Shown one piece after another: positions 53,977-64,000 of a stretch of 64,000 nt of DNA. The DNA comes from Peronospora farinosa. Its lineage: Eukaryota; Oomycota; Peronosporomycetes; Peronosporales; Peronosporaceae. Positions within the stretch are counted from its first letter, which is position 1. Each line of letters begins with the position of its first letter. Both the position numbers and the translations under genes were made by a program. The notes under the pieces were generated by a model. The model was not told the origin of the DNA. It was given only the letters and a program-made list of their open reading frames with translations, and did not search any database. Where the stretch lies: contig CANTFK010000289.1 of assembly GCA_947646735.1 (NCBI GenBank), forward strand, positions 62,001-126,000, in the 5' to 3' direction.

Positions 53977-55835
53977 TCACAAAAGATTGAGGAACGCGGT
54001 TTCCATGTAACCTGCTCGGGAGGTAATCCAAGCCAACGTACTCGATACCTGCGCGCTTCTCATGGGTTGACTGTAGTACTGATCGGGGAGGATCCTCGTG
54101 ACCCACAATACGGTATACAATCTAGCGCACTTGACCCTACGCATCAATAAGCGGAGGTGGTCCCTCGCGATGGTAGTGCTGGCGTCCTGGATGCCCAGGA
54201 CGATGTTGATCAGGCCGTAAATAGGTTTACTGATGCTCAGCTGGAGGCTGAGGTTACCAGTGAGCGTGCTGCCCAGGCGGAGAAGACTACGAGTGAGACC
54301 GGCAGTCGAACCGTGAGCTGCTCGAACGGATGAGGTCTCTGTAGCGCCAGGTGCTTGGTCGTGTGTAGACGGCATCGCGGCCGCGCCCCCTGTCATCGGC
54401 GCATCGAGCACGACGGGAAGGCCGATCGACTTACGGACCCCTGGAGCCGGCATCGGAGCCAAGCCGTGAAGCGTAGCCGGGCGATATTCATTTAGCCGAC
54501 CGACGTAGAATGTCTGGTGGAGTCGCAATGACGAGGGGGCGTCGAGTGTATAAGCGTCGCCGATTGTCTTTGGAACCTTGAATGGACCGATGAAGCGTGG
54601 CACGAGTTTACTCGCGCCCAGGTTAGCGACCGCTGAATCCCTTAGACCTTCGGTAGACAATAATACACGATCAAATTTCTCAAACTTGCTCATGTTTTTT
54701 CTGCCATTTTTGTCAGCGTTCTCTTTCTGTTGGTATACCGCAGATTGTAGTGCGTCGCGTACAAAATGGGTGATGGCTTGACGTTGCAGTATATACCCCG
54801 ACACAGCCATGTCATCAATTGTTCGCGCCGACTCAATTGGCGCATAGTTGGCAGTAGGCGACCGCTTACCCGAAGACGGGTCAGTCAATGTCGGCGCATT
54901 CCATCGAGCTAATGGGAACGCCACGTCTCGTGGTGTCAAAGCAGTAGTCTTTGCCTTGGATTGATTTACTACATTGGCGTTTAAAATACCGTGAGCTGCA
55001 CTCCATCCTTGTTTATCACCTTTATCCCCCTCTAGTTTGAGGCCACGAGGTGTCGTAGATCTCCTCACGGCAAGGAGAGTAGGAAAGGGAGGGTGAAGAA
55101 ACGAATTCACAAAAAATGGCGTTAACCCTGTAGACGCGTGTACGGCGTTGTAGAGTGCGAACTTAGCGAGTGGTAAAAACGCACTCCAACTTGTGAATGG
55201 CGTAGCGCAACTTCGAAGAACGCCTCCTAGGACCCGGTTCACGCGCTCGGTTTGCCCATACATTTCAGAATGGGACGCTGTAGACATCATCAGTTTTGTC
55301 CCGAGGGGCACGAACAGTGACGTCCAAAATGCGGACGTGAATCGCGGATCACGGTCCGATACAATGTTTCTGGCAGGACATGATGACGGAACACCGCGTC
55401 AATAAAGTGCGCCGCGGTCTCAGCCGCGATGATCGTAGCGTGAACAGGCACTAGATGTGTCATCTTGCTAAATCTGTCAACAAAAACCAAGATGCCCGTT
55501 CGAGCTTGGTTATCGGGTGCAAGCCCGAAGATGAAGTCCATTTAAACTGATCGCCAGGCCCCGGCTTGAATTGGCAACGATAGTAAGGGAGCCTGCGACG
55601 ATGAAGATGGCTTCACACGCTGGAAGATTTCGCACGTTCGGATCCACTTGCGTACCCACTTATACATGTGGGGCCAGAAAAAGTCTCGAGACACAGCTGC
55701 GAAAGTCTGCTGGCGGCCTAAATGGCCGCCAGTAGGAGCATCTTGGTACTCGTGGATGATTCTTGCACGCAAATCCATGTCGTTGGCAATCACCGAGCGA
55801 GGAGCATCGATTTGGTCGATGCTATACAGAAGCAA
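53977..55835 (-). pseudogene. Integrase and C-terminal region of minus-strand Gypsy
   Basis: HHCC region 55835-55542: HEYQDAPTGGHLG and RTCEIFQR, where the last cysteine is replaced by Phe. Core 55541-55290: MDFIFGLAP, FVDRFSKMTHLVP. A 444-codon open frame at 55311-53977 starts after the second catalytic block, includes YGQTERVNRVL (third acid, E) and the HQTFYVGRLNEYRP motif, then runs into unrecognised sequence. Confidence 0.8.
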
Positions 55836-55967
55836 ATCGCCGTCTAAACTGTATCGATGAATATGGTTGAGCTTGGTTCGGAATACGGCTCCCAGTGCAG
55901 CATCGCTGGGAGTACCAGATAATCGATTGTCTGCATAATCTGAATCGCCCTTGTACGCTGCGACGAT

Positions 55968-57534
55968 CTAATCAAATAAACACGGCTCGGGTGTAACCCG
56001 AGTTAAGTTCATCGATACACACATTGCACATCGGTCATCATCATTCTCGTCATCAGTCGCCTGACGACTCAGGGCAGTCCGAGGATCGTAGTCGGGACGT
56101 CGTGACAAGGCGTCAGCGAGATTATTAGTCTTGTCTGGCTTGTAATGCACGAATAAGTTGTACTCAGAGAAGAATGAGAGCCATCGTGCCATCCGTTGAG
56201 ACAGGTATGGGCTCTTCATCGCTGTGCACAGCGATGCATGATCGGTGTACAAAGCAAACGTACTTTCACCAAGGATATGCACGCGAAACTTGATGAGTGC
56301 ATAGCGCATCGCTAATAACTCCTTGTCGTGAACCGGATAGTTCTTCTCAGCTGGCTTCATCTGTCGCGACTGATAACTCACGACTCGTTCACGGCCCTCA
56401 TCATCAAATTGCATGAGGGCACAACCGATTGCAAAATCACTGGCGTCGCAAACCACGTGGAACGGCTTGGAATCGTCTGGTAGGACCAGGACTGGCGCTG
56501 ACGCTAGGCTCTTCTTTACTGCTTCGAAGGCTGCTTGGTGCTCGGGACGCCACAACCACGTGGCGTCTTTCTTCAAGAGTGACGACAAAGGCTGTATAGA
56601 ACCACCATAATCCTTTGTATACTTGTGCAAGTAATTAGCCAAGCCCAGCCACTGGCAAAATTACCTAGGGTTTTTGGGTGTGGGCCAAGAACAGATGGAC
56701 GTTACCTTCTCTGGATCAGCTCAAACTCCCGATTCGCTCACATAGTAACCCAGCAATGGAATCTCCGGTGCACAAAAGACACAATTCTTGAGATTCGCGT
56801 ACCACTTGTTGTCCCGAATAACTTGAAACACTTGCTTCAGGTGTTGAAGGTGTGCTTAGCCATCGCTAAGGTTGCCCTCAGCGCGACTGCGGACAAAAAT
56901 GTCGACAAAATAACTTGGAGCATACTTCCGAAGGAGTCTTAATACTTGAGATACCATGCGATTGAAAGTGGCCGGGTCGTTCTTCATCCTTGTGGCATAA
57001 CCAGCCACTCCCATAACATGCCACTCGAGGTGCTCACCGCGGTGAGTGGGATATCGCTCGGTCGCATTAAAATCTGATAAATGACATCGGTTAAGTCGAT
57101 GGCACTGAAGATGACACTTCCTGACATGGAATTCAGCACCATGTATTTTCTGGGATTAGTCTTTTGCGCAGGAATAGTGGCATCATTCAACTTATTGAAC
57201 GCATGCACTATCCGCCAGCCTCCCGTTGCCTTCTTCACGCAGAAGGTAGGACTCTAATGTGGTGAGATACTCTCACGCACATGACCCGCCTTGCGGCGGC
57301 CTTCGAAGAATGCGTCAATAGCTTTGACTTGATCTCGAGGCAACGGATTCTGCCTTGTCTAACAATACTTCGAACCTGGCACGAGATCAATCTCGTGCCG
57401 AACACCACGGTCAGCAGGAAATTCAGTCGGGATATTGTCCGGGAATACGTCTGCATACTCACGAGCAATGTCGTAGACAGGGTTACCAGACTCTCGCAGA
57501 GCCTCCCATGACTGTGATGCAAACCTTTTCTCAC
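55968..57534 (-). pseudogene. RT and RNase H of minus-strand Gypsy
   Basis: RT blocks GGWRIVHAFNKLNDATIPAQ and VIFSAIDLTDVIYQILMR are at 57238-56984. The second half of RT is badly decayed. RNase H is a 224-codon open frame at 56642-55968, with VVCDASDFAIGCALMQ, HDKELLAMRYAL, YTDHASL and NNLADALSRRPDYD, so all catalytic acids are present. Confidence 0.8.
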
Positions 57535-58151
57535 GCGCTTACTTTGGCTCAGCGATTCGAGGACGCGCCATATGCTCCTCGTTCGCCACAGTATTCACTT
57601 TGTTGGTGGTCAGACACACTTGTTCCACAGTGCCTCCCTTAAGATCGCGTAGTAAATGCTTCCAAGAAAGCCTTGAAAGGCTTACGCGTCGCGAGGTGGA
57701 CTCGCGGCTTCAATGTATTGGCGTCTTTGTGGACTCCCTTCCACGTACACGATCGTGCCTCGAGTCACTACGCGAAGCTGGCGAACCGCAGTCAGGTAAT
57801 ACTCCGTCACCCCCCTCTAGGCACTGGATGTCCTCATCCATAATGCCGGAAACAGGGGACGGGAGTAGCCCATACTCGACCGTCGACTCTTGATGCGGAA
57901 GCTCCTGCTCGGCCGCCGTAAACCCGTGTGGAAGTTCCGGATCATCCACAATATGCCCATGTGGGAACCTCGATTCGACCACAGTGGGTGATGATGGGAA
58001 CCCCGATTCAACCATCATGCTATCACGTTGGGACTCCTGCCCGTCCACGTCACACACGTTGGCGAGGTCTTGCTCGCCGTCACAATGCCTTTGTGGGAGC
58101 ACCTGCTCAGCCACAATAGGTGCAGATGGGAATTCCGGTTCAACCACTGCA

Positions 58152-58796
58152 TTAACGTGGGGAACCCTTGTTCAACCGCGTCGTCTTCCTTGCTGTGGAG
58201 CGAGGTGTCACTGTCACCTGTGACTCGAAGAACAGCACAAGCAGTGCAGATAGGGCCATCGCTCGTTCTGTGCACCGCCAGCGTCGTGAAATCACGATCC
58301 ACGACTGTGACGTTCGGCTAGTCACTTGGAGATACCAAGAGATGGGTAACACTTTACTGACATCGAACGTGCGTCGACGTCTCACTGATCTGGCTAACCA
58401 GTCGATCTGGGGGTTATAACGTGCCAACCATGGCATGCTCAGTATGCAATCGAATGCATAATTCATCGCGATCACCAAGAAATCATCATTGATGCGAAAA
58501 CCATTAAACGTGTACGGCAACGACACTTCGCGCCGCGATACGCGGTGTGGTTTTCCGTCAGCTAACTTGACGACGACTTGGCCAGGTCCCTCGAGTACCT
58601 AAATGCTGGGAGGCAGCATCAATAAAAAAGATTCACTAAAGAAATTATTCGTTGCTCCTGGGTCCAGGAGTGCTCGCAGAGGTCGCCGGACGCCGGCGAC
58701 ATGTAAGCTGACAATAATCAGACGTGCATCACCACTCGTAGTGGTGGCACTTAACCGTTCGCGTAGCGCAGGAGGACTGGAAGGTTGGGCTGCCAC
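58152..58796 (-). pseudogene. Protease of minus-strand Gypsy
   Basis: The active-site loop reads LLDPGATNNFF, with proline in place of the serine of D-S-G. The C-terminal part has DCILSMPWLARYNPQIDW. A frameshift lies between them. The linker 57710-58147 holds repeated VVESRFPHG-like units of about 20 codons. Confidence 0.7.
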
Positions 58797-58924
58797 TGGG
58801 GAAACCGGACCTCCGTTCCAACCAGTAGGGCACCCTGCACCTACTGGTCCCGAAATTTTTTTGGACGTGTGGCCGGTACAGCACCCTTATGATGACAATC
58901 CACTACTTACACCGATATCGGCGC

Positions 58925-59900
58925 TGGCGCACGGCACTCAGCCACGCGATGTCCTGGCTTGTGACAACGAAAGCAAACCATTTGACGCCCGGTGTGAGCG
59001 TCACCCTTATGGGAAATGACACGTCGTCGGTCACTCGACGACTCAATCACGTAGATCTCCATAGATTACGGACTAGAAGGAAGGTGAATGGTGACGACTG
59101 AGGATTTGGCATAGGCCTTTGTGACATATAAGGCCTCACGGAATGCAATAGCAAATGCCCCCTCCAATGTGGTAGGCTCGGCGCGCTCCAGCAATAAGCG
59201 GGTCTGCCATTCACGCATACCATCCACAAAGATATTCACTTGCGTGTACATGTCCATGGGGTGCGTGATAATACACGGCGCCAGATGCCTCGCCATCTGC
59301 ACGTAGTCGCGCATCGCCATTTTACCCTGTCGCATAGACAGGAGAATCTTGAGCGCACCAATTTCTTCTCTTGCGATGGCTCGAAGGCAAGACGAAGATC
59401 GTCCTGGATGGTATCCAGGGTGTGGAGCGTGTGATCGTCCGCAACGAGCTTACCAAGGGCCCACTCCTTGGCCTTCACGGTGAGGCGGGAAAGAAGAAAG
59501 TTGACCTTCGCCTGGGGTGCCTCAAGAAGTCTCGAGGCGATGACGATATCAACTTCTCGGAACCACCAATTCAGCGACAACCGGTACTTACCTTACCCTG
59601 AGTAGGAGGAGGTTTCCATCTTCACGTCCCTCATTCCGTGAAGGTCGCGAGAGAGTTAAACCTCGCCGGTTGAATTCGGCGAGCTCGCGTGCCATAAACT
59701 CATGTATGGCGAGACGTTGCGCGTCAGGGGTCCCTGATCAGCGACGCGACGAATGCCTTTCCCGATATCGCCGCGAGGCGATTAATGCCATCCCACTCAA
59801 CATTAGTGAGATGGGGGAAGGTCGCGTGCTCCAGATATAAATCTGGAGCGTCAAAGTACGAAGATTCGCTCATCCCAAACTCGGGCATAGGAAGGACTAC
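58925..59900 (-). pseudogene. Gag of minus-strand Gypsy
   Basis: Core fragments [18 protein letters not shown] (59580-59236) and [15 protein letters not shown] (59335-59066) are in different frames. The zinc knuckle CFRCHKPGHRVAEC is near 58970-58930. Upstream bases 59600-59900 hold the broken N-terminus. Confidence 0.7.
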
Positions 59901-59985
59901 GAAGTGCTACCAGGTATAACGGGGCTAGAACGTACCGTTACTAGCTCACACGTGCGCTTGAGGAAGACTCAAACCAAATAACAGG

Positions 59986-60541
59986 TATATATGTATGTAA
60001 ACGCGTTGCGCAAGCCGTCTTGCCACCAAAGTGGCTTAACTTCCGCATGCGTCGGCTTATCTCTCTTCTCTACATTCCTCTCTACCCTCGCCAGGGTCCA
60101 TTAAGCGGCGCGCGCTATAAGCGCCACGCTGAAGGCCGTCCAGGCTGCACGATCCGTTGCACACAGGCGAAGAAGTACAGGTATGGGGCCCGTCGATGGC
60201 GTTGTCCAGCGGTAGGTTTCTTGCTTAAATCCCTTGGATGTCTAGTATGTCAACAGGTCCTACCCAGGGAGGGTCTCTTGTTGCTTGCACCGTAGAACAA
60301 AGGATTACGCGAGCGTACCTAAGCGGAGATGAAGGGACTTCGGGACTTCGGGCGTGGCGGCGTACATCGTGGCGGCTTGACTGGAGGCTGGGGGTGAGAG
60401 CGGCAAGAGAGAGGTGTGTAGAGGGAGAGAGGCCCGTCCTAAACTAACAGATACCGCGAAGCATCCGTCCAAGGCCTAACTAGCATTTAGCTAGCTCAAG
60501 CCTTCCGGGAGGGCATTACCCCAACCCGATTAGGATAAGTA
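59986..60541 (+). repeat. Solo LTR copy 2 (TATGTATG family) with target duplication
   Basis: It starts TATATATGTATGTAAACG and ends GGATAAGTA. ACAGG flanks it on both sides (59981-59985 and 60542-60546). It interrupts a sequence that resembles the start of the repeat at 52758. Confidence 0.75.
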
Positions 60542-60546
60542 ACAGG

Positions 60547-61330
60547 TATTAAGTAACTTTTACTCTGATTTTTATTGGTTGTTTACAATTCGTACTAATC
60601 ACAAAGATTTTAGTCGTAATAAATACGACAGTGTTCAAGCTTCATATGATTTGCTTTTTCATTGTCGCAAGCCAGAGCATCGCGCGGCTAAGTGCCGCGC
60701 GCCAGCGCCGATGTCGGCGCAATTAGTGGATGTCCCATCATGAGGGTGCTGTACCGGCCGCACGTACAAAAAAAACGTCCGGGACTAGTAGATGCAGCGT
60801 GTCCTACTGTTTAACAGGAGGTCCGGGTCCGTCGTTGTATCTTAACCCTCCAGACCTCCTGCGCTGCGCGCGCGGCTAACTTCCGCCACTACAAGTGGTG
60901 ATTCACGTCTGATTATTGTCAGTTTACATGTAGCCGGTGTCTAATGACCTCTAAAAGAGCTCCTGTACTTAGGAACGACGAATAATTTCTTCCGTCAGTA
61001 GAATTTATCGATGCTGCCTAGGTCCGTGAGGGGCCTGGCCAAGTATTCGTCAATTTAGCTGACCGGAAACCACACCACGTATCGCGGCGCGAAGTGTCGT
61101 TACCGTATAAATTCTACAATTATCGCAATATAATAATGATCGCGATGATCGCGATGCATTATGCATTTAATTGCATTCTGGGCATGCCATGGTTGGCACG
61201 TTATAAGCCCCAGTCAACTAATTAATGTAACGTTGTCGCAAGTTCGACGTCAGTGAAGTGTTTACTATCTCTTGTTGTCCCTAAGCGTCTAGCCCAACGT
61301 CAAACCTAGCTTACAAGCAAAGGTGATGTC
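60547..61330 (+). pseudogene. Gypsy gag-end/protease fragment, plus strand
   Basis: After a repeat start similar to 52758, the stretch encodes a zinc knuckle CFHCRKPEHRAAKC near 60652-60693 and a protease similar to 58796-58599 (SRLIIVSLHVAGV, TTNNFF), then AFWACHGWHV. Stops occur throughout, so this is a fossil. Confidence 0.65.
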
Positions 61331-61369
61331 GGATCGAGACTTTTGAACCTGGGTCAACTAGCATCGTGG

Positions 61370-61490
61370 CTTTCTTATTTCTGATCCTGCTCAATGTTTT
61401 GGCCTGTTTGAACCATTTTCCTGAGGTGTGGTATTCCAGTTTCACCGTGATTTGCCTGGTGTTAGGTCAGCTCCATCGTAGCGGTCAAAT
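61370..61490 (-). repeat. Fragment of a 13-kb-type element (pre-protease)
   Basis: Read on the minus strand, this stretch matches 13028-13125 of the 13-kb element (LAPGE...HTPGKWFKQAK region) with many substitutions. Confidence 0.6.
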
Positions 61491-61509
61491 TCTTCGACTA
61501 TCACGATAA

Positions 61510-61725
61510 TATAATTTAAAACGCAAAATTTTAAATCTTTAATGACTAATCGGATCGCATACCCAATAGGTTATGGTATTGCCGTTACCGTACCTTAACG
61601 CCCACACTCAATAATTCCTTTTGAAGGGCAGGTATTAAGAATACATATTATGCATTATTTATGAATTATTTCACCGTGACATATTTTTGGATATAAATTT
61701 TCAACCGTCGTGTAACCCTGCTACA
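61510..61725 (-). repeat. Truncated LTR of the outer-element family
   Basis: On the minus strand it begins TGTAGCAGGGTTACACGACGG, as in the LTR at 2621, and stays alignable for about 200 bp with indels. Confidence 0.7.
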
Positions 61726-62104
61726 CCAAGGCACTCGAGAAGCGATTTAGAAACTTTTACAAACTCGATACACGACCAATATATTAGAGGGATCGTGCTG
61801 AATGGCTCACTTGTTAGTTCAATCGCACTTTCGATGCTGCTCGTTGCGAAGACGTATTCAAGGTATGTTTTAGTACATATGCATAGTGCATCGATAAGCT
61901 TGTTCTTCATATTCATGCGCACAATAGGCTTTTCAGGGTCGAATTTGGAAGGATCTGATTTACAGCTGCTGCCTCAATGTTGTCGAAAATGGAGTCAAGC
62001 TGTATAAGATTCGGATGTCTGAAGGACTGGGCACCATCATCAACACGCCAGACCTCAAGGGAGTGACGCAGGCACTTTCTCCTGCCAAAAAAGTCGAGAA
62101 TTAG
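61726..62104 (+). pseudogene. Host-like exon pair with stops, truncated by LTR
   Basis: Two segments read as exons around a good 74-nt GT-AG intron (61863-61936). The first encodes KALEKRFRNFYKLDTRPIY, stop, RDRAEWLTC, stop, FNRTFDAARCEDVFK. The second encodes GRIWKDLIYSC and ends KGVTQALSPAKKVEN with TAG at 62102. The first segment starts directly at the LTR end. I do not recognise the family. Confidence 0.4.
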
Positions 62105-62556
62105 TTGATGTTAGTACAAATGGAGCATGCCGGAAAAAATATAGTAATGACTTTTTTCTTATTATGTGTTTACAAATTCTTTACGTTGATTCGTTGTACT
62201 GCAATGTCGGATTGATCAACAAATGGGTCAGAATGAACGTGTCGCCGTCAAGCAGCAGCACCAGCAGTAGATTAAGAAGTACTAGATTAGAAAGTCCAAA
62301 ATTCATAGAAAAGACATGACGTTGTAATTTTCTTTTTCGTAATGTGTTTTGATTTAGTTTAATAAAATAATCAGGTAAAAAAGGTGAAAAATAAATAACG
62401 CCTCCTTAATTACTGCCTCTTTTTGGGAGTAATACAATTGCAGAATAGTCTACAGTAGTATTGCTGATCAACTTCGTGTGTAAGAAAGACCTGTTTACTT
62501 GATGGTTCGAATGGAAGTAAATTAAGCTTGCAAATTATGTCAAATATGCAATGGTA
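62105..62556. other. A/T-rich spacer
   Basis: No ORF. Bases 62286-62360 resemble 35338-35420 upstream of the CIAO2 gene. Confidence 0.5.
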
Positions 62557-62561
62557 AGTCA

Positions 62562-63178
62562 TCATTATCCTGGTCGGGTTGGGGTAATGCCCTCCCGGAA
62601 GGCTTGAGCTAGCTAAATGGTAGCTCAACTTTTGGACGGATACTTCCGCGGCATCCGTTAGTTTTGGACGGTCCTTTCTCTCTACACACCTCTCTCTTGC
62701 CGCTCTCACCCCCAGCCGCCAGTCAAGCCGCCACGATGTACGCCGCCACGATGTACGCCGCCACGATGTACGCCGCCACGATGTACGCCGCCACGATGTA
62801 TGCCGCCACGCCCGAAGTCCCGAAGTCCCTTCATCTCCGCTTAGGTACGCTCGCGTAATCCTTTGTTCCCGGTGCAAGCAACAAGAGACCCTCCCTGGGT
62901 AGGACCTGTTGACATACTAGACATCCAAGGGATTTAAGCAAGAAACCTACCGCTGGACAACGCCATCGACGGGCCCCATACCTGTACTTCTTCGCCTGTG
63001 TGCAACGGATCGTGCAGCCTGGACGGCCTTCAGCGTGGCGCTTATAGCGCGCGCCGCTTAATGGACCCTGGCGAGGGTAGAGAGAAATGTAGAGAAGAGA
63101 GATAAGCCGACGCATGCGGAAGTTGAGCCACTGTGGTGGCAAGACGGCTCGCGTAACGCGTTTACATACATACATACA
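62562..63178 (-). repeat. Solo LTR copy 3 (TATGTATG family) with target duplication
   Basis: Minus-strand copy starting TGTATGTATG at 63178. AGTCA flanks it (62557-62561 and 63179-63183). It is 61 bp longer than copy 2, which four extra 15-bp units explain. Confidence 0.8.
62729..62808 (+). repeat. Tandem repeat, 5 x 15 bp in LTR copy 3
   Basis: Five units of GCCGCCACGATGTAC (the last with one change). LTR copies 1 and 2 have only one full unit. Confidence 0.95.
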
Positions 63179-63196
63179 AGTCATTATTTTCTTCCC

Positions 63197-63493
63197 CTAG
63201 TTCCAATCTTCTGGAAACCACTTGAGGAAGAGATCGCGTACAGTCTGCAACTGCAACAACATATGAGCCATGGCAATAGCTTTGATAGCAGATGGTATCT
63301 CGCCATCCATTACACATCGCAGTGCGTTGTATCTCATACAATCGCAGTGGCTTGCATCAATATACTTGTTAAGCTCGTGAAGGAAAAGCATACCCTGGAT
63401 ACATAGTGTAGAAAGTAGGTCACTTAAATTAATCAAGTTACAAATGTTAGTATGCACGGTTTTACGGCTTCCTTCTGGCGCACGCGTCCGCAT
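63197..63493 (-). CDS. Short unrecognised ORF, 98 codons
   Basis: Contains SAIKAIAMAHMLLQLQTVRD and ends LFLKWFPEDWN, 13 bp from the inserted LTR. It could be the last exon of a host gene extending to the right. No family recognised. Confidence 0.3.
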   Translation of the reverse strand: MRTRAPEGSRKTVHTNICNLINLSDLLSTLCIQGMLFLHELNKYIDASHCDCMRYNALRCVMDGEIPSAIKAIAMAHMLLQLQTVRDLFLKWFPEDWN

Positions 63494-63513
63494 GGGTCAG
63501 CGTTTACGATCTG

Positions 63514-63873
63514 ATGGCGATATGTAAAAGACGCTCTGATCACCAAGCTATGCGGACAAAATCGATCAAATGTAAAAGTGCAAAATCGGAGTATAATGAA
63601 AAGTATGGTATCTGTTGTTGTAGAATGCCCTGTCAGACCAAAAGTGGTGACGAAGACAGGGAGTCGCTGAGAGTGGGTACCAGCGATCGGCTCAACGCTA
63701 ACGCCGCTCTAATAACTAGCCATAGCTTCCGTGAATCTGGACGAGTAATTAAGACTGCTTTGGGTCCTCTCAGAGAGAGGCATGTGATTTCTTGGACATA
63801 TTACAATGACTATCGTAAAAGTTATTACATGCTTTTCGAAAGAGCTATCGAGTCGGTTGTTTCTTTGCCTTGA
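63514..63873 (+). CDS. Short unrecognised ORF, 119 codons
   Basis: The basic N-terminal part contains a CCCRMPC cluster; the C-terminal part has ERHVISWTYYNDYRKSYYML. No family recognised. It starts 20 bp from the divergent ORF at 63493. Confidence 0.3.
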   Translation: MAICKRRSDHQAMRTKSIKCKSAKSEYNEKYGICCCRMPCQTKSGDEDRESLRVGTSDRLNANAALITSHSFRESGRVIKTALGPLRERHVISWTYYNDYRKSYYMLFERAIESVVSLP

Positions 63874-64000
63874 AGTAATAGTAGGGTAGTGTTATGTTGC
63901 TCGCTCCCTCTGGTCGAGCAACGATTCAAATCATTGACCTCCTCATGGAAGATAAATCTCGGCTTATCTATGCTAATATTTGTCCTGCTTGTCTTCGTAG

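Larger units (their letters stand above)
53977..59900 (-). mobile_element. Decayed Gypsy element, gag to chromodomain region, minus strand
   Basis: From right to left: gag (59900-59040), zinc knuckle (about 58970), protease (58796-58152), linker (58147-57540), RT (57534-56640), RNase H (56642-55968), integrase (55835-54800) and its C-terminal part (to 53977). All are in the correct order with many frameshifts. Neither LTR is clearly recognisable at the ends. It is related to, but clearly different in sequence from, the outer element at 2.6 kb. Confidence 0.85.

Noticed and set aside
63900..63960. tRNA-like stretch (CTCGCTC...GAGCAACGATTCAAATC)
   Set aside because: Only a T-arm-like piece and a short stem; no full cloverleaf with the proper arms.

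Overview
The window looks like nuclear DNA of a plant-pathogenic oomycete (Peronosporales: Phytophthora or a downy mildew). The evidence is compact genes with 55-90 nt GT-AG introns, start-proximal TCATTC-type initiator boxes, and LTR retrotransposons of kinds known from oomycetes, including a Gypsy element with two RNase H domains. I cannot name the species. Exon structures were built by hand from splice signals, reading frame and family similarity.

Layout. (1) 1-2.6 kb: decayed Gypsy gag and protease on the minus strand, running off the left edge. (2) 2.6-23.35 kb: a nested retrotransposon block. An outer chromodomain Gypsy element (LTRs 2621-3261 and 22707-23350) carries one solo LTR, itself split by a second solo LTR (7.2-9.17 kb), and a 13-kb Gypsy element (9460-22451). 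The 13-kb element has LTRs that look identical outside a minisatellite, a dual RNase H pol, and a long open region on the opposite strand between pol and its 3' LTR. (3) 23.7-50.9 kb: a gene island that appears mostly intact. (4) 51.2-63.2 kb: a second retrotransposon graveyard (Copia-like gag, a minus-strand Gypsy pol, solo LTRs, fragments) with a broken host-like exon pair. (5) 63.2-64 kb: unassigned short ORFs.

Gene island, left to right: class III alcohol dehydrogenase / S-(hydroxymethyl)glutathione dehydrogenase (+); argininosuccinate synthase (+); Rtf2-like protein (+); WDR83/MORG1-like WD40 protein (-, 8 exons); methylenetetrahydrofolate reductase (-); a divergent gene with tandem Stc1-like Cys motifs and SH3-like repeats (+); CIAO2/MIP18 Fe-S assembly protein (-); PH-domain protein (+); two tandem patatin-like lipases (-), the second frameshifted; NCLX-type Na+/Ca2+ exchanger (+); SPF45/RBM17-like splicing factor (-); an unrecognised protein with a hydrophobic hairpin (-); NOP53 (+).

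The island is mainly housekeeping: formaldehyde detoxification, arginine and one-carbon metabolism, cytosolic Fe-S assembly, splicing (SPF45; WDR83 is spliceosome-associated in other eukaryotes), ribosome assembly, lipid and calcium handling. Neighbours are not obviously co-functional. Shared promoters are likely at the divergent pairs MTHFR / zinc-motif gene and hairpin-protein gene / NOP53. The strongest candidates for something undescribed are the opposite-strand coding region in the 13-kb element, the Cys-motif plus SH3-like gene, and the hairpin protein.
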